DNA of 64,000 bases, from NCBI GenBank assembly GCA_021030915.1, contig JAGEMR010000004.1, forward strand, positions 62,001-126,000, given 5' to 3'. The DNA is from Astrothelium macrocarpum (lineage: Eukaryota; Ascomycota; Dothideomycetes; Trypetheliales; Trypetheliaceae). Both the position numbers and the translations under genes were made by a program. The notes beneath the pieces are model-generated. The model saw nothing but the letters and a program-made list of their open reading frames with translations. It made no database searches and was not told the DNA's origin. This document shows positions 1-12,764 of the stretch, in pieces. How positions within the stretch are numbered: position 1 is the first letter of the stretch; every line of letters begins with the position of its first letter.

Positions 1-3000
1 CGACCGGTCGGCTTTCGCTCCTCCCAATGCTTTTGCACTCAACTGCTATTATTGGTATTCAACACCATGGCGTTGGCGGGATAGAGGCAGGCTTGATTTA
101 GAGAAAAGGGACGGCTTGTTACTAGAGCTTGTTCAGCTTTCAACACATTTCAACACAGCGTGGCGTTTATTGTGAATGAATGGCTCCATGTTCGATACCT
201 TGCGGATTCCAAATTTCTTTGGCGGTTCTTGTGACGTGGCATTTTTAAAAAGAGTAATTTCACAGTAACTATCTCGATTCTGGAAGTTATTCAGTCGAAA
301 AGACGAAGTATAACTCGGCAGAGAGGGCAAAGAGGGCAAAGAGACTTGGGGCGAGACAGCGAATGGGCAAGCGGACGAGAGCAAGGGCTAGCGAACAAGC
401 CTTGAACGACTGTTCGAGATGCAGGTTCCGCGGAGCGTCTTCAAGAGTAGACAGCATGTGGGTCATTGAATTGACGAATTGAATGGTTCGCATTTAGTGC
501 GAACCTTTGTCGCCTATACGTCAACGTGCTCCTCAACCTGCTGCTCCAAAGTTTGATGCTGCATTAGTCGGCCTGGCCGCCGGGTCTATCACGTTTGACC
601 GCTTCACAGACCTGCATTGGCACTGCAACGCCAACTGACTCGTGTCTCCCGCCGGCGTGGTTAAACGTCCATTTTGTTCCCAATGCTACGGACTCGGGCC
701 GCAACCCGGCACCTGTCGAGTCATGAAGATGTATCTCGTGGGGGGGTCGAGTCTCCGAGCACACTGCACTTACCCACAGTTGCGCTCCCTAGATCGTGCA
801 TGTGCGTTTCTGCCTTTGCGATGACTCATGCCAATGGCCCGACACCATGGCCTTGGACACAGAAATATTGACTAGAGTTGAATTTGGAAAGCGAACCAAG
901 CTTTCTAGGTTCCAGTGGTGATATTCCGTGCACCAGGCTGCAGGAAGACTTGATGGCCATGACTCGGAAGTTATCCTTGACGATCAATGCCCCCGATCTC
1001 ATGATCGAATCTCGTCTGTGACTGGAGACGAAAAAGACTAGTACTACTCAAATTCGTAATCGGAGATGACCCTAGTTGTTCGCTTAATTGATTGGAAAAA
1101 AGATATCACTGTCACACCACCTACGATAAGGATAATGAGGCTCCCTGCCGCAGCGAGTTGGTCTGCACCGCATGTTCAGTCTGTCGAAACGAGCGAAGAT
1201 GCAAAACCGCCTGAGGCCGGCTCTATTCCAATCACGATGCCTCGCCCGTCTGTCCCTCGTTGACGTAGGGCGAGCCTTAGGGCGGGAAGCCGGCAAGCAA
1301 CGATCTGATCGCCTTCAGCTCCCCACAAACTCACCGGCGCCTAAACTTTGTTGGAGTCAAAAATGTGCGCTAGTTTGCCAGGCAATTTGAAGCAACAACG
1401 GCCGTAAGAAAGAAAAAAAGGCAACAAATATGTGAGCAATCTGCCAATAGTTTAATATAATCCTTCTCGTAATTTGTAATTCACCTTCATTGACGAGCAG
1501 AAAGTCTCATGATGAAGAGGGCGTAGATAGAGAGAGAGTCTGTTGAAAAAGTGAAACATACTGATACGGGTAGCGGCTACACCCGCATGCTGAATTGACC
1601 AGGTGAGCGGCAGCAACATCCTGCATCCTAGCGGACTGAACGCGGAACCGTTTTTAGGGTTGACCGTTTTATGGTCTTTGCTTCCTATCTCCACCCTTTC
1701 TTTTTTTGGGATTCCTTAGGCACTCTACGGACTACTTCGTGATCCCTTTTTTCCCCTTTCAGTTTCGATTTGCAAGTCTCAAAGTTTCCGTCAAATTCAT
1801 GCCGCTGGCTTTGTGACGGATTCAATCCAATCAATGGATCGAGCGGTGGGGCATTTGCCTTAGAAGTACCCATACATGTTATGACTCCCCTTTGGGTAGG
1901 TAATCTCTTACCCACTGTGATGCACAGCTGGTCTTACAGCACGGAGAATTCTCGTGCAGACTTCCAGCATTGGAAAATGCCTGTAAAATTCAAATTCATG
2001 ATCAAATACTAGAGTCGCGCCATTGCTGTAACGGTATGAACAGAATTCTTGCGCTTGCGATGCATTCGGAAAAAGGCAAGGGTGCAAAGTTACATTTACA
2101 AATCTACAATCACTTGGTATTGCAGTCTACATTGCTCGCACTACCCATCTATCTCTAGCTTACTCTCGTCTAGCCATACTCTATTCGGAAAATACGGCAG
2201 CCAGCACACGTAGCGTAAAGATTACATTGTGCATTGTGATACACAACAAACTCAATTTTTTCCTCTCCCCAGGGGTGGAAATTTCTGCAGCAATCTATCG
2301 TTTCGCGCTCCGGGTTGCCGGACGCATCCATTGCAACTCCTACTGGTCGGCAGTGGCGAACATCACGACCTGCGCCTTTACAGGCATGCTTGCAGGCACA
2401 GACGTCTCGGCTTTCAATTTCATTGGAACATTCCACCTTGTTGGAATGTGCAATCCTTACGAATGAGCGAGCTTTAACGTTTATTCGTCAACGACGTTGC
2501 TTCGTGCCCTGCATGGATCATCTGCAGCCATCCAAGGTTAGCCAATCTGAACCAAGAGACCATCTACAGCCGTGCATCTCTGGGACACATGTTCAGCCTC
2601 CTAACCCAAGTCCCGGGTTACGGACTTGATTAGTGCAATAATCAGCGTCATTTCACGTGTGTCTCCTGCATGTACTCTGTACCAGAACGTCAGAAACCAG
2701 ACCGCCGGTAAAGATAAACATCAATGCTTCATGCCGCTACTCTCCAAGAGATTTGGCCCAAATGTCCTGGATCTTGGCTACACTTGCGAGCTGGACAAGC
2801 CCATTTTCAATTCACAAACGAGCCATACTATATTGGGGATAAGCGATGGCTGTCTAGGCCTAAAACCTCCGCGTAATCATATTCTTACAGGTAAAATGCG
2901 AGTGGTTTAATGGAAGCAATGCCGATCATTCCTTTCGCTAGATTACGCCAACCGTTGCTGTAACGTGTTTTCCGCGTGGGTCCCTTGGCGCAGCTGTCAA

Positions 3001-3662
3001 TGGAATTTGAAAAAACAAAAAAAAAGGAATAACGAACGACGATATGCGTTCAGGCAAAAGTCAATTCTTGTAAAAGCAAATAGCGTTGGCTCTATAGTTT
3101 AGCTTGGCATCTAAATATTGCAGAAGATGCTGTTGGTACACGCGGTTGGGACAATTGTCGGCGATTTGGATCGCATGAATAAGCCGTGGCTTCCCTATTA
3201 GTGCAGGCACATTTAAATAGGATCGGCAATCGCTGGCTAGCTCACCTATCAATTACCTGTCCACCGTACCAGCCTCTACGTATCCCGTCTCTCCCAGATC
3301 ATACGCGGGAAGTTTCCAAATATCTTCGGACGAACAGTCAAAATCAATTGTTGACACCGGTCGACTTTTCGATCCTTGTTGAAATCAAGCGGCAGCTAAC
3401 AGCGAAGCACAAGTTGCAGTATAAACTGCTCTCCCCCACTTTATAACGACTCACTACTCTTGAATAATCATTCCTTCAGATTGTCGATCTTGTCTCACCT
3501 CAGTTCTCTTCCACTTTATAGGGGCATTTTTAACTTGATTTATTCATAGAAACTCGAGCGCAGGAGCGTGGGCTATCTATACAGTACTTGCAGCCCCAAA
3601 TTATTCAAACTGAAACGCGGTCTCGCATTTTTGGAGATTTTATTCATATACATTATCCGATC
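1..3662. other. Gene-free stretch
   Basis: No convincing coding region on either strand. Open frames here are short, lack family-like motifs and do not join across plausible splice sites. Simple-sequence hints are limited to a short GA-rich direct repeat near 315-345 and an A-rich run near 3008-3025. It may hold the promoter of the gene at 3663. Confidence 0.6.
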
Positions 3663-4400
3663 ATGATGCCCAGGGAGGCGCTTAGTCAAGCTGAACGCCG
3701 TGGATCTTCAACATCAGGCCCCAAGAGTGACAAGAGTGACAAGAGAGCCGACAATGACCAGAGAGAAGATGTTGGTTCGAGGGCCGAGCTAAGGCGGGAT
3801 CATCTTTCCTCAGAAGTTCTCGCCCGTCATGAAGCAAGCGAGAGTCAGGTGAGTGAACGCAACGTCTAGCGCCTTCCCCAAAGTTTTTCAGACCACTTAC
3901 CGCTCTAGAATTTGGACTCTCGCTATGCCCAAGGAGTAATACACCGCGAGCGAGTACAGGATTTTCACAAAACCGAATTCGATAGTTTGCACGAAGGTGG
4001 ACCGGGCGAAGACTTGCTTCCGGATGTAGATTCTGCCAAAATGGCTGCGAGGAGTAGCCCAAGCCTGAAATTGTATGAGAAACAGACAGAGTCATCTAAG
4101 GCTCCACTGGTACGCTTTGCTACCATTGACGGGACAAATGAACCCTTGAGCCTGTATGCCAAGCGAGAGATGGATGATATCGGGATCCGACGTGGTGCTA
4201 TGGAGACTGCTGAGGTGCGAACACAAGCTGCAGAGGAGTGTACCCAGGAAGCTCGAGGGGTGAAGAGGACAAACAGTGCGACGACGGGACGAATAACGAG
4301 GAATTTTGAAAAGCGGCGACGACCAGATCAACCAGATCAAGCGAGTGACCCGGAAAGTGATGATGAAGAGGGAGAGGAAGAGGAAGACTCGTATGATTGA
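3663..4400 (+). CDS. Unknown basic/acidic hypothetical protein, 2 exons
   Basis: Exon 1 is 3663-3848 and exon 2 is 3909-4400; the intron 3849-3908 is 60 nt, GTGAGT...CTAG, phase 0. The product is about 226 aa. I do not recognise the family. The N-terminal third is Ser/Lys/Asp/Arg rich with a short KSDKSDK-type repeat. The middle has a mixed, possibly helical stretch, then a basic cluster (EKRRRP, possible nuclear localisation signal) and a strongly acidic end (ESDDEEGEEEEDSYD). Two consecutive ATG codons open the frame, and I used the first. A short nuclear, chromatin-associated protein is one possibility, but this is inference from composition only. The splice join is well supported because both frames read through without stops. 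Confidence 0.6.
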
Positions 4401-5424
4401 AGCAATTCTTCAATGGCCAAGGGGTATGTCTTGAGTGTGCGATTATGACTTTCCTTTGGGACAAGGTTTTGACATGAACTCAGGAGTGGGGGCCAAGCGC
4501 TGACAATTCGCCGCTATAGCAGATCATCTTGCCCTTTGTTTCATTTTTTTGGTCCACAAAAGTTCTGGATTTTCCAATGTTCATTTTTCAATCCAAATTT
4601 AGGTGGATGTTGCTGGCAACGAGGATTTCTAGTCCGAGGGCCTAGGGGAGGTTTTGAAGATATCTGATTCTGACTTTGTCTCTATAATTGAACAATCTCA
4701 GCCAGCTAATCGGCAGACGCGTCTTATACTCCGTATCCAGGCAACAGCGACTCTACTGCCTTTCGCACGCTTTCTAGGCACCCATCACGCCCGGGTGTAG
4801 TGAGGCTAATGTGATGAGAGTGCGCGGTCATGCACAATGCTGGTTGGACATCAAAGGCGCTAGCCGCCGCGCCGCCCCCCTTTTTGCCAGCACGACTTAC
4901 GCCAGGAACACACCCGCACGTCATTGCCTTCTGAACGTATCCGCACCTTGCTCAACACCTCCGATTGCTCATTTTCGTGTCGTGAAGCCCTGGCGATTGC
5001 CATCTGGACATGCCAAACAATCATGAGTGCTGGTCAATAGGTGATGATGCCTACCTTGCTATGCCCGTCGAGCTTGCATTTGCATTCATGCAGTGACTCC
5101 CCACGTTGCCTGCGCCCGATCTGCGTCACCGCCTGTTACCACTTGATCATTCCTCTGCCTTCACTCTTCTCCCCAACGCTGGTCCATCATTAACGCCCTA
5201 TTTGCAATTGTCCTCATCCGTGCTACTCTTCTCTGCTTTTACACACCCTGCTCGATTGCGTGACTCCAACACATCCTTTAAGGCGCCAACAAAGCGCTTC
5301 GTCAGTCAGCCCAAGGATCCCCACTATAAACCACCTATCAACTTATCTGGAACAACCTTGCACACGTTCAAATTAAACCAGTTCCTGCATTACTTCTACA
5401 TTCGCCAGTTTTGCCTTTATTCGT
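4401..5424. other. Intergenic, upstream region of trehalase gene
   Basis: No gene seen. It contains a pyrimidine-rich stretch (about 5105-5240) typical of fungal promoters and leaders, and should hold the promoter and 5' UTR of the neutral trehalase gene. Confidence 0.5.
5325..5330 (+). promoter_or_regulatory. Possible TATA box of trehalase gene
   Basis: A TATAAA hexamer lies about 95 nt upstream of the trehalase ATG at 5425, downstream of a CT-rich stretch. Position and sequence fit a fungal core promoter; there is no other evidence. Confidence 0.3.
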
Positions 5425-7849
5425 ATGATGAGCTCGTCAAATGCACACCGCCGTAGTACAAATGACCTTGATCCTTATGCCCCAGCCAACCAATATTACG
5501 GAGAGTCCAATGCCCGGAATCGAAAGCACAACAAAAGCAGGACCTACTCTACAGTACGTTCAGCTGTCTCTACTTGGCGCATGTCTCGGGCTTGTGGCAG
5601 CTAACGTATTTGTCATTAGATTGTCGAACCGGGTAGCCACAAGCAGCCGGTGCTAGCCAAGAACCAAATCAGGAGATCAAGTCATGGTGAGATGACACGT
5701 CTGATTCATAGGCTCTCGTATTGGGGCTGACAGAGCCTTCTGCAGATGAACAATCGTTGCAACCTCGCAAATTTTTCATTCCCGTCGAATCCACACTCAA
5801 GACGTTGCTGTCGAGGGAGGATACGGATAAAAACTGGCAGATAACTATTGATGATGCAGGACCAAAGGTACGAACAGGGAAGTAATTCAAGTACACAAGG
5901 AGCAGTATTGACAGGCATGACTAGGTACTGTCGGTTGGTACAGCAGCATCCGGCGGTTACAATAGATTTGACGTTCGAGGCACCTACATGCTTTCGAATC
6001 TGCTGCAGGAGCTCACACTTGCTCAAGACTATGGCCGGAAACACATCATCTTGGATGAAGCGCGGTTGAATGAGAACCCAGTCAACAGGCTCGCTCGTAT
6101 GGTCAAGGATTCTTTTTGGCCCGGGCTCACACGCCGGATTGATGGGTCCAACATTGCTCAGGTAGGCAAAGACCCAAAGGATTGGACTCCAGACCCTCGA
6201 CCTCGGATATACATACCCAAAGGTGCACCACAGCAGTATGAGTATTACAAGAACATTGCGGACACACATCCTGACATGCGATTGGATGTGCAATGGTTGA
6301 AAGATCCCTGTGATGACCCTTCATACGTGAGGGACCTGAATGATGCCCCTGGTCTTCTCGCTGTGGCGATGGAAGAATACGTCAAGGACCCGAAAACAGG
6401 TGAAAAGGATCTTCGTGGACTGCCTTTTGTTGTTCCAGGTGGTCGGTTCAACGAGCTTTACGGTTGGGATAGCTACATGGAATCTCTTGGATTACTTGTC
6501 AATGATCGTGTCGATCTTGCAAAATCCATGGTCCAAAACTTTGTCTTTTGCATCGAACACTATGGTAAGATTCTTAACGCCAACCGCACGTACTATCTCT
6601 GTCGGACACAACCACCATTCCTCACGGACATGGCATTGAGGGTGTATGAGCGCATCAAACACGAGCCCTCATCGCTGGACTTTCTCCGTAATGCCATTCT
6701 GGCAGCTATCAAAGAGTATTACAATGTCTGGATGTCAGCGCCTCGATTGGATGAGAAGAGTGGTTTGTCACGATATCGGCCTGGCGGCTTGGGCGTTCCA
6801 CCCGAGACAGAGGCATCCCATTTCGTTCACGTGCTGGAGCCGTATGCAAAGAAGAACAATATGTCATTCAAAGAGTTTGTCAATGCATACAATCATCAGC
6901 TAGTTGACGAGCCAGAACTTGACGAGTACTTTCTTCACGACCGAGCTGTCCGAGAATCTGGTCACGACACGTCCTACCGCTTGGAGAAAGTTGCTGCTAA
7001 TCTAGCAACAATTGATGTCAACGCACTCTTGTTTAAATATGAATGTGATATCGGTCGCACCATTCGCAATGTGTTTGGCGACCGTTTGCGAATTCCTCCT
7101 GAATTCTGCGCCAAAGGCAAGGAGCCCAATTACATCGAGACCTCGGCAATTTGGGACCGCCGTGCAAAGAAGAGAAAGCAGCTTCTGGATAAATACATGT
7201 GGAATGAGGAGAAAGGCATGTACTTTGATTACGACACCAAAAAGGAACAACAGACTACCTACGAAACCGTGACCACCTTTTGGGCCATGTGGTCCGGTGT
7301 CTGCACTCCCCGCCAGGCCGCAATCATGGTTACAAAAGCACTACCCAAATTCGAAGCCTTTGGTGGACTGGTATCCGGAACAGAAGAATCGCGAGGTGCA
7401 GTTGGGCTCAACCGACCAAACCGACAATGGGATTATCCATTTGGCTGGGCACCGCAGCAGATTCTTGCTTGGACTGGTCTACTCCGATTCGGATATGAAG
7501 TCGAAGCACAAAGACTAGCATATAAATGGCTATACATGGTCACAAAATGCTTTGTCGATTTCAACGGTATCGTTGTGGAAAAGTATAACGTCACTCGGCC
7601 AATCGACCCGCACAAGGTGGAGGCGGAATATGGGAACCAGGGAAGCGATTTCAAAGGTGTCGCTCGTGAGGGGTAAGGAATCCCTAAGCAAATCATAAAT
7701 TTCAAAGTGTTGCTGATTGTTTCTGCAGTTTCGGATGGGTCAATGCCAGCTATGTATACGGCCTGCAGATTATCAATGCTCACATGAGGCGGGCACTCGG
7801 CGTGGTACAAGATTGGCCCACATTCACCAAGATGACCGAAAACACGTAA
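5425..7849 (+). CDS. nth1: Neutral trehalase (GH37), 5 exons
   Basis: Exons: 5425-5553, 5620-5686, 5746-5867, 5925-7672, 7729-7849. Introns are 56-66 nt and all GT-AG. The 728-aa product is the usual length for fungal cytosolic neutral trehalase, which hydrolyses trehalose to two glucose. The two trehalase signatures are present: PGGRFNELYGWDSY near residue 277 and QWDYPFGWAP near 607. Residues 91-102 carry the Asp-rich calcium-binding motif (DTDKNWQITIDD) of this subfamily. The N-terminal tail has PKA-type sites (IRRSSHDE, with the target Ser near 64; also HRRST and RTYS), so activation by cAMP-dependent phosphorylation is expected from the known yeast enzyme. There is no signal peptide, which argues against the acid (vacuolar or wall) trehalase. 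The three small 5' exons were placed by splice signals and by continuity of the conserved RRSSHDE region. Confidence 0.95.
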
Positions 7850-8883
7850 GTTTGAGGCCGTTGCCGGGTCCGTGGTGGAAAGTGTCCGTTTGATAATTGC
7901 GAGCACTACGGTATCCATGGGAGTCACTCCCAGAACCATCCGTTGACCTAGAGACTTTGCCTCGGTCCCACAACCCATTTCTTTTTCTTTCGGACCGTCT
8001 TCGCGATGCGTCTCAACCTACATTTTTGGCGTGACATTTGCTTTGTTGCATTTCGTCAAACGCTCTAAGGCTATCGGCGGCGGATTAATCAATGGTTGTT
8101 CTGTTTGAGCGACCGGCGCAGGAGACGAATTGTGCATTTTGGTCATAACCATTAGGTCTCAACAGTAACGTTCGAAAGGGGATTACCTACATATTATTAC
8201 CATTGATAATGATCACGAATGAACTTCCTCTGCAACAGCGCTTGTTCTCGTTGTTTCTTCTCATGCTTTCTCGCAAAAGCCATCAGTCTGCGAGATTCCC
8301 CTTAATTTGTTGTGTTGGTAAACAAGAGATTAGACGTCCACTAGTATTCTCCACTCGTGGCGCTAGTGTCCAGATGTTCCCCTCAATCGGAGCCTGAACC
8401 GATCTTACTAAGAGTAGAACCTTGGTTGCGGACAAATGTCACACGTCTAGAATGACCAAACTTTGGTAAAAGATGTTCAAGTGTCTGTAGAGTTCATTTT
8501 ACTCCTTAGTGTATCACTCGGTCCCCGAGATGGCATGTCGACACAAGTCATATGAAAGAGCAAGGCCCCACTATCCTCCTTAAACACAATATGACTTTTT
8601 GAGCGTTGGAGATGTTGGCGAGATCAATGAGATTAGCGACAATAATGTCATTTCTCATTGGTGTTGGGAAAAAGGTACGTCCCTCGTGTCGGCGGCCGTG
8701 TGTTTACCCGCGGGCCCTTGCAGAGCCCAGCCACGCGCCACCCGAACGTCACAGTCACGATGCGATGATGCCTTGGAACAAGTTCACTCCACCATCCTGT
8801 CATTCTTTACTTCAGTATGCGTTCGAGGGGTCATCCGCTCTGGAGACCCACTCGTCTAGTGTCGCCATCAGCTGGGCGCAACA
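7850..8883. other. Intergenic
   Basis: 3' flank of trehalase and 5' flank of the coiled-coil gene. I see no coding region, RNA gene or repeat. Confidence 0.5.
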
Positions 8884-11175
8884 ATGCAATCGCTTACCAA
8901 CATCAAAGACCTCCTAGAACAAAGCATTCCTCGTTCGCCGCCTAATCCGAGTCAGCTCGTTTGTTGCTGCGGAGAGAGTGATTGCGCATTCCTTCAGCAG
9001 ACTCGGACCTCCGTCGACGGACTCGAAGCAGACGTCAAGACTGCGGCTAAACTTGGCCAGGTACGTAAAAGTCTCTGATTTGACATTAAGCGCGCGTATC
9101 GGATCCAGCGCAGTCGTGTGGAGGTGAACCCAGGTTACCGGCTGCAGTACCTCAGAACTTCCGTCATCGAGAAGGCTGAGAAAATGTCGCTAACATGGTC
9201 ACTCCAGGCTTTGTTGGTACGACACGAGACGTACGTGGCCGATGCAGAACAAGAGAGAGTCAGGATGAGTGAAATGATTGAGAAGCTGGAGCAAGACAAG
9301 CAAACCCTAGAGTCCGACAACACGCGAACTATCGAGGAAAATAGGGGCCTCCTGGACCAACTCGAATCGTTGAATAATGACCTTGCAGACTCGGACACCC
9401 AAATTAAATCCCTCACGGCTACCTTGCATTCAACACAAGACGAGTTGCAGCGTTTGTCAGCGTTGGCAACGCGAACCGAAGAGCTTGAGAGGCAGCTGGC
9501 GGATTTTGAGCGGGAACATGCACAACTTCAACGGACACTGATGTCTACGGAGGAAGAGGAGCGAACAGCCTTACGACGGTGGAAAGATGCAGAACGGACG
9601 CTGTCCCATTTGCAAGATCAGATGGAGCGAATAGAACAAGAAGCTGCCAGCGAGCGAACCAGGCATAAGGATGTCATTAGCCGCATGGAAAGGAGGAGAG
9701 CGGTCGAAAAGGAGCTGGAGCTGGCAGCAGGAAGATTAAAAGGTGCCGCTGCAGCAAGAAATGCCGATCAAGACGCAAAGCAAGGCGATGTTGTGACAAG
9801 TTTTGTCAAAGATATTCTGTCAGACAACGCAAATCTACAGATGGGCATCGTCGAATTGCGTGAAATGCTTCTAAATTCCAATGAGGAGGTTGAAAAGCTA
9901 CGAGAACAATTAATGCTGGATCAGCCTTTGGATGAGGCCGAGGAAGGAAATACTCTTCGTGAGGAGCTTGGACTGGGAATGAGTCGAAGACCAAGCCAAG
10001 AAGTTCATGTTCATCACCACTACTATCCGCCAACGCCGAATGGCGATCAAGCGAAAACAAAAACCCCCGCTCTGAGAAGGCCACGCAAGAAGCGCAATGT
10101 CATCACATCCGGATACTCTACACCTTCAAGGACTCGTCCATATGACTTGTCTACCGGAACAAAATCTGGGGCGGCTGCATCTTCAGCCACAATACTCGCA
10201 CAGACCTCAGCTTCTGTACCGCAAGAGTCATTACACGCAAAGCGATGGTCCATTCAGTCCTCACGAACGGGAACCTCGTCTCTCATCTCCCCACTATCCT
10301 CATCTCCGCAATCCACCTCCCACCGCACATCTTCCATCTTCGAGCGCGTATTCAGCGACACAGCAATGGACTCCTCCCGCCCAACCAGCCCCGAAAGCAA
10401 CGACCCCGGCTCCCCCGACTCCGACACACCCAGACGACCACGCCTCCCCCACCCCACCCCCCGTAGCTCCTCCGCACCCCTCGCATTCCACCCCAAGAGC
10501 GCCCGCGCCGCACCCTTCACCACCCTCGAAACCACGTCCGAAGAGCCCCACTCCTCCTCCTCCCTCATCGTCGACGACGACCTCTCCGACGACACCACCC
10601 TCACCCCGCCACGCCCGCCCCTCCATCGCTCCACCTCCCACGACTCCCTCCTCTCCATCTCCGGCATGGACATCCACACCTCCGCCCCGCCCGCCGCCGC
10701 CGCCCGTCTGCGGCCCCGCCCCTCGCACCTCCTCCTCTCCCAGAGCGCCGCCACCGCCTCGCTCACCGCCGCCACCGCCGCCGCGCGGCCCGCCCCCGCC
10801 CACAACTTCTCCTCTGACGTCGGCGCTGGCGCGCTGCAGCGCTCGTTGAGGAGCGCCTCGGCGGACAAGGAGCGCGGCGTCGGCCGCACACTGGGGGAGT
10901 GGGTGCGCGGGCGGTGGGGCGTTGCGCCGGCGTCGTCGCCGCGAACGGTGTCCTCCGCGACGGAATCCCCGGTGGGGAGGCCGAGTCTGGGCACGCGTGC
11001 GAGTGTTGGGAGCGCGGGGAGCGATGATGCGCTGCCGAGCGTGCGGAAGCTGCGCAGTCCGGGGGTGAATCAGGCTGGGCCGATATGGGGGCTAGGAAAG
11101 GAGGTGAGGTCGCGGGAGGTGTTGGTGGGGAAGGTGGATCGCGAGGGGTTGAGGGAGATGTTGGATGAAGGGTGA
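8884..11175 (+). CDS. Fungal coiled-coil protein with Ser/Pro-rich tail
   Basis: Exon 1 is 8884-9060 and exon 2 is 9208-11175. The 147-nt intron ends TAACATGGTCACTCCAG and contains an in-frame stop, so it must be removed; the join gives LGQ-ALLVRHETY. The product is about 714 aa. The N-terminus has a CCCGxxxC cysteine cluster near residues 28-35. Residues about 60-280 form a long heptad-rich coiled coil, followed by a conserved-looking block (VTSFVKDILSDNANLQMGIVELREML). The second half is Ser/Pro/Ala rich, low complexity and very GC-rich (10380-11170). I recall this architecture as a widespread uncharacterised Pezizomycotina protein. A scaffold or cytoskeletal role would be inference. The stop at 11175 is accepted; a different 3' splice into the hydrophobic frame at about 11220-11400 cannot be excluded. 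Confidence 0.75.
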
Positions 11176-12764
11176 GTGGCATGGTGGAAGGGTCGAGGTA
11201 ATTCGGCCATCGCGGACACTCTTTTTGGAGGTGAGTTTCTTTGTGGTACTAGGAGTTTTGATGCAGCATTTGAAGGATGGGCGGATAATGGATTGGGTGT
11301 TTGATCTACTCGGCGTGGCGTTTGGGACGAAGATTGGAACATTTGTGATCTGCGCAGCATTGAGCATCCTGTGTCAACGTGCTTGTTTTTCCTTTGTCTA
11401 ATGTGTGTGCCAATTTAGGCTTATTTGCAGAGGCTCTGATCATCGAGTGTACCAGGATGGATACACCCACATGTGATTTGCATTCATACTCAGACACGGT
11501 CAGTCCGTAATATAGTAGTCAAATTTTATCTAATGTAGGAGCATCCATTATTCTTTGTAGACGATAATACTCTAAGCCTAATCGGGTTTCGCGTTCAGAA
11601 TACACTTTGAGTGATACCTGGAAAAACTCGAGACGATGGACTTAAAGGTGAAGTATATAGACTCTCTAGTCACCCAGCAAATTTGGAAGAATCTGGGTAG
11701 AGAAATGTCTGTATGATGCTGTAGATCAATTGAGTGTAGATTGTAGGGTCGTGCCCGATTTTATCTTTTTGCACTTTCAGACCGTTCATTCTTCAATTCT
11801 GACTCGGAGTTAGCTAGCTTGAATTTTTAGCCAAGTGTTCGCGAGTCAGAGAATACGAGATTTCTAAAAGACAAATAAGATCCATCACAGTAGCTGCAGA
11901 TCTTCCGTTAGAATGATCATCTCGTCACAAATCAATGGCTTTCATATCAGGTGTCTTCTGCTACGGCTAGTAATATCGAACAGCTATCAAGTGTTTTCAC
12001 GATTAAATTCGATACTACTTCGGCATCCTCAACTCTTTTGATACGCTTAGCTTTACCCCCAAAGAGTATGTTAGTCATGGGCGAAAGCGCCACCCCATCG
12101 TGTCCCTGGACAGGTGCGGCTGAACGGGCGTAATCATGCCAATTTAGGGGGTATGGAGGCTGGGTGGCTAGTCAGAAGATGAAACGGCATGCCTTTCCTC
12201 CGTTCTTATTCGCCCTATCAGCAATGTCTACAATCTAAGCCTCCAAAGGGAATGGTGATCTAGTCTCGCTGCCTCTTTCCGGAGAAAATTCCCACCAATT
12301 CATGTGCTGTGCCAGCAACGTCCGTATAACAAAGCCTTGAGACTGAGCTGGAATGATTCTAGCTTGTGGAGGCTTTTATCTATAGATAGAGTCTAAGAAC
12401 AACTGCTTATGCGTTGTTCATGCGTGGGTTGAAAGGTCTCTTTGCTCAACTTGTTAAAACTACCAGTCTTTTCCTTGTCCGGCATCTTTATTTCGTGTTT
12501 CTGACCCCTGACGTGCCGTGTTTGGTTTGCCCTGCGCCTCCTGGCCTATATCTGTCACAGTCTCGATCCATTCGTTCAAGGATCGTCTACTTGGCGTTGC
12601 TCTAAAGTCACCGCATAGAGTTTCTGTCTTATTCTTCTGTCCTTTCTCCAATTCTTGATCGCACATCATCCTTGTCCATTACCTCTCTAAAGCGCCTTGC
12701 TCTGCTATACAGTCAATTAGATGATTTTTTTCATTTCCAGACAATTTTTTGACTGGCGCGCATC
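11176..12764. other. Intergenic
   Basis: No coding region recognised. A hydrophobic open frame at about 11220-11400 is noted in the rejected list. The CT-rich stretch before 12765 fits a promoter/leader. Confidence 0.45.

Noticed and set aside
5687..5735. Shorter first-choice splice (47 nt) in the trehalase 5' region
   Set aside because: The 59-nt intron ending at 5745 keeps frame, has a CTGAC branch site and restores the conserved RRSSHDE segment.
9061..9207. Retaining 9109-9207 as coding with a shorter 48-nt intron
   Set aside because: An acceptor at 9108 is possible, but the longer intron gives a better acceptor with a TAAC branch site and a continuous conserved coiled-coil start (LGQ-ALLVRHE).
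10254..10994. Long antisense frames over the GC-rich half of the coiled-coil gene
   Set aside because: They arise because stop codons are rare in this GC-rich stretch; composition is Arg/Gly/Val filler with no domain.
11165..11401. Hydrophobic frame after the coiled-coil gene that could encode a membrane anchor (KASH-like tail)
   Set aside because: It would need an extra splice from about 11171, and no good acceptor giving a conserved tail is evident; transcript data would be needed to reopen it.
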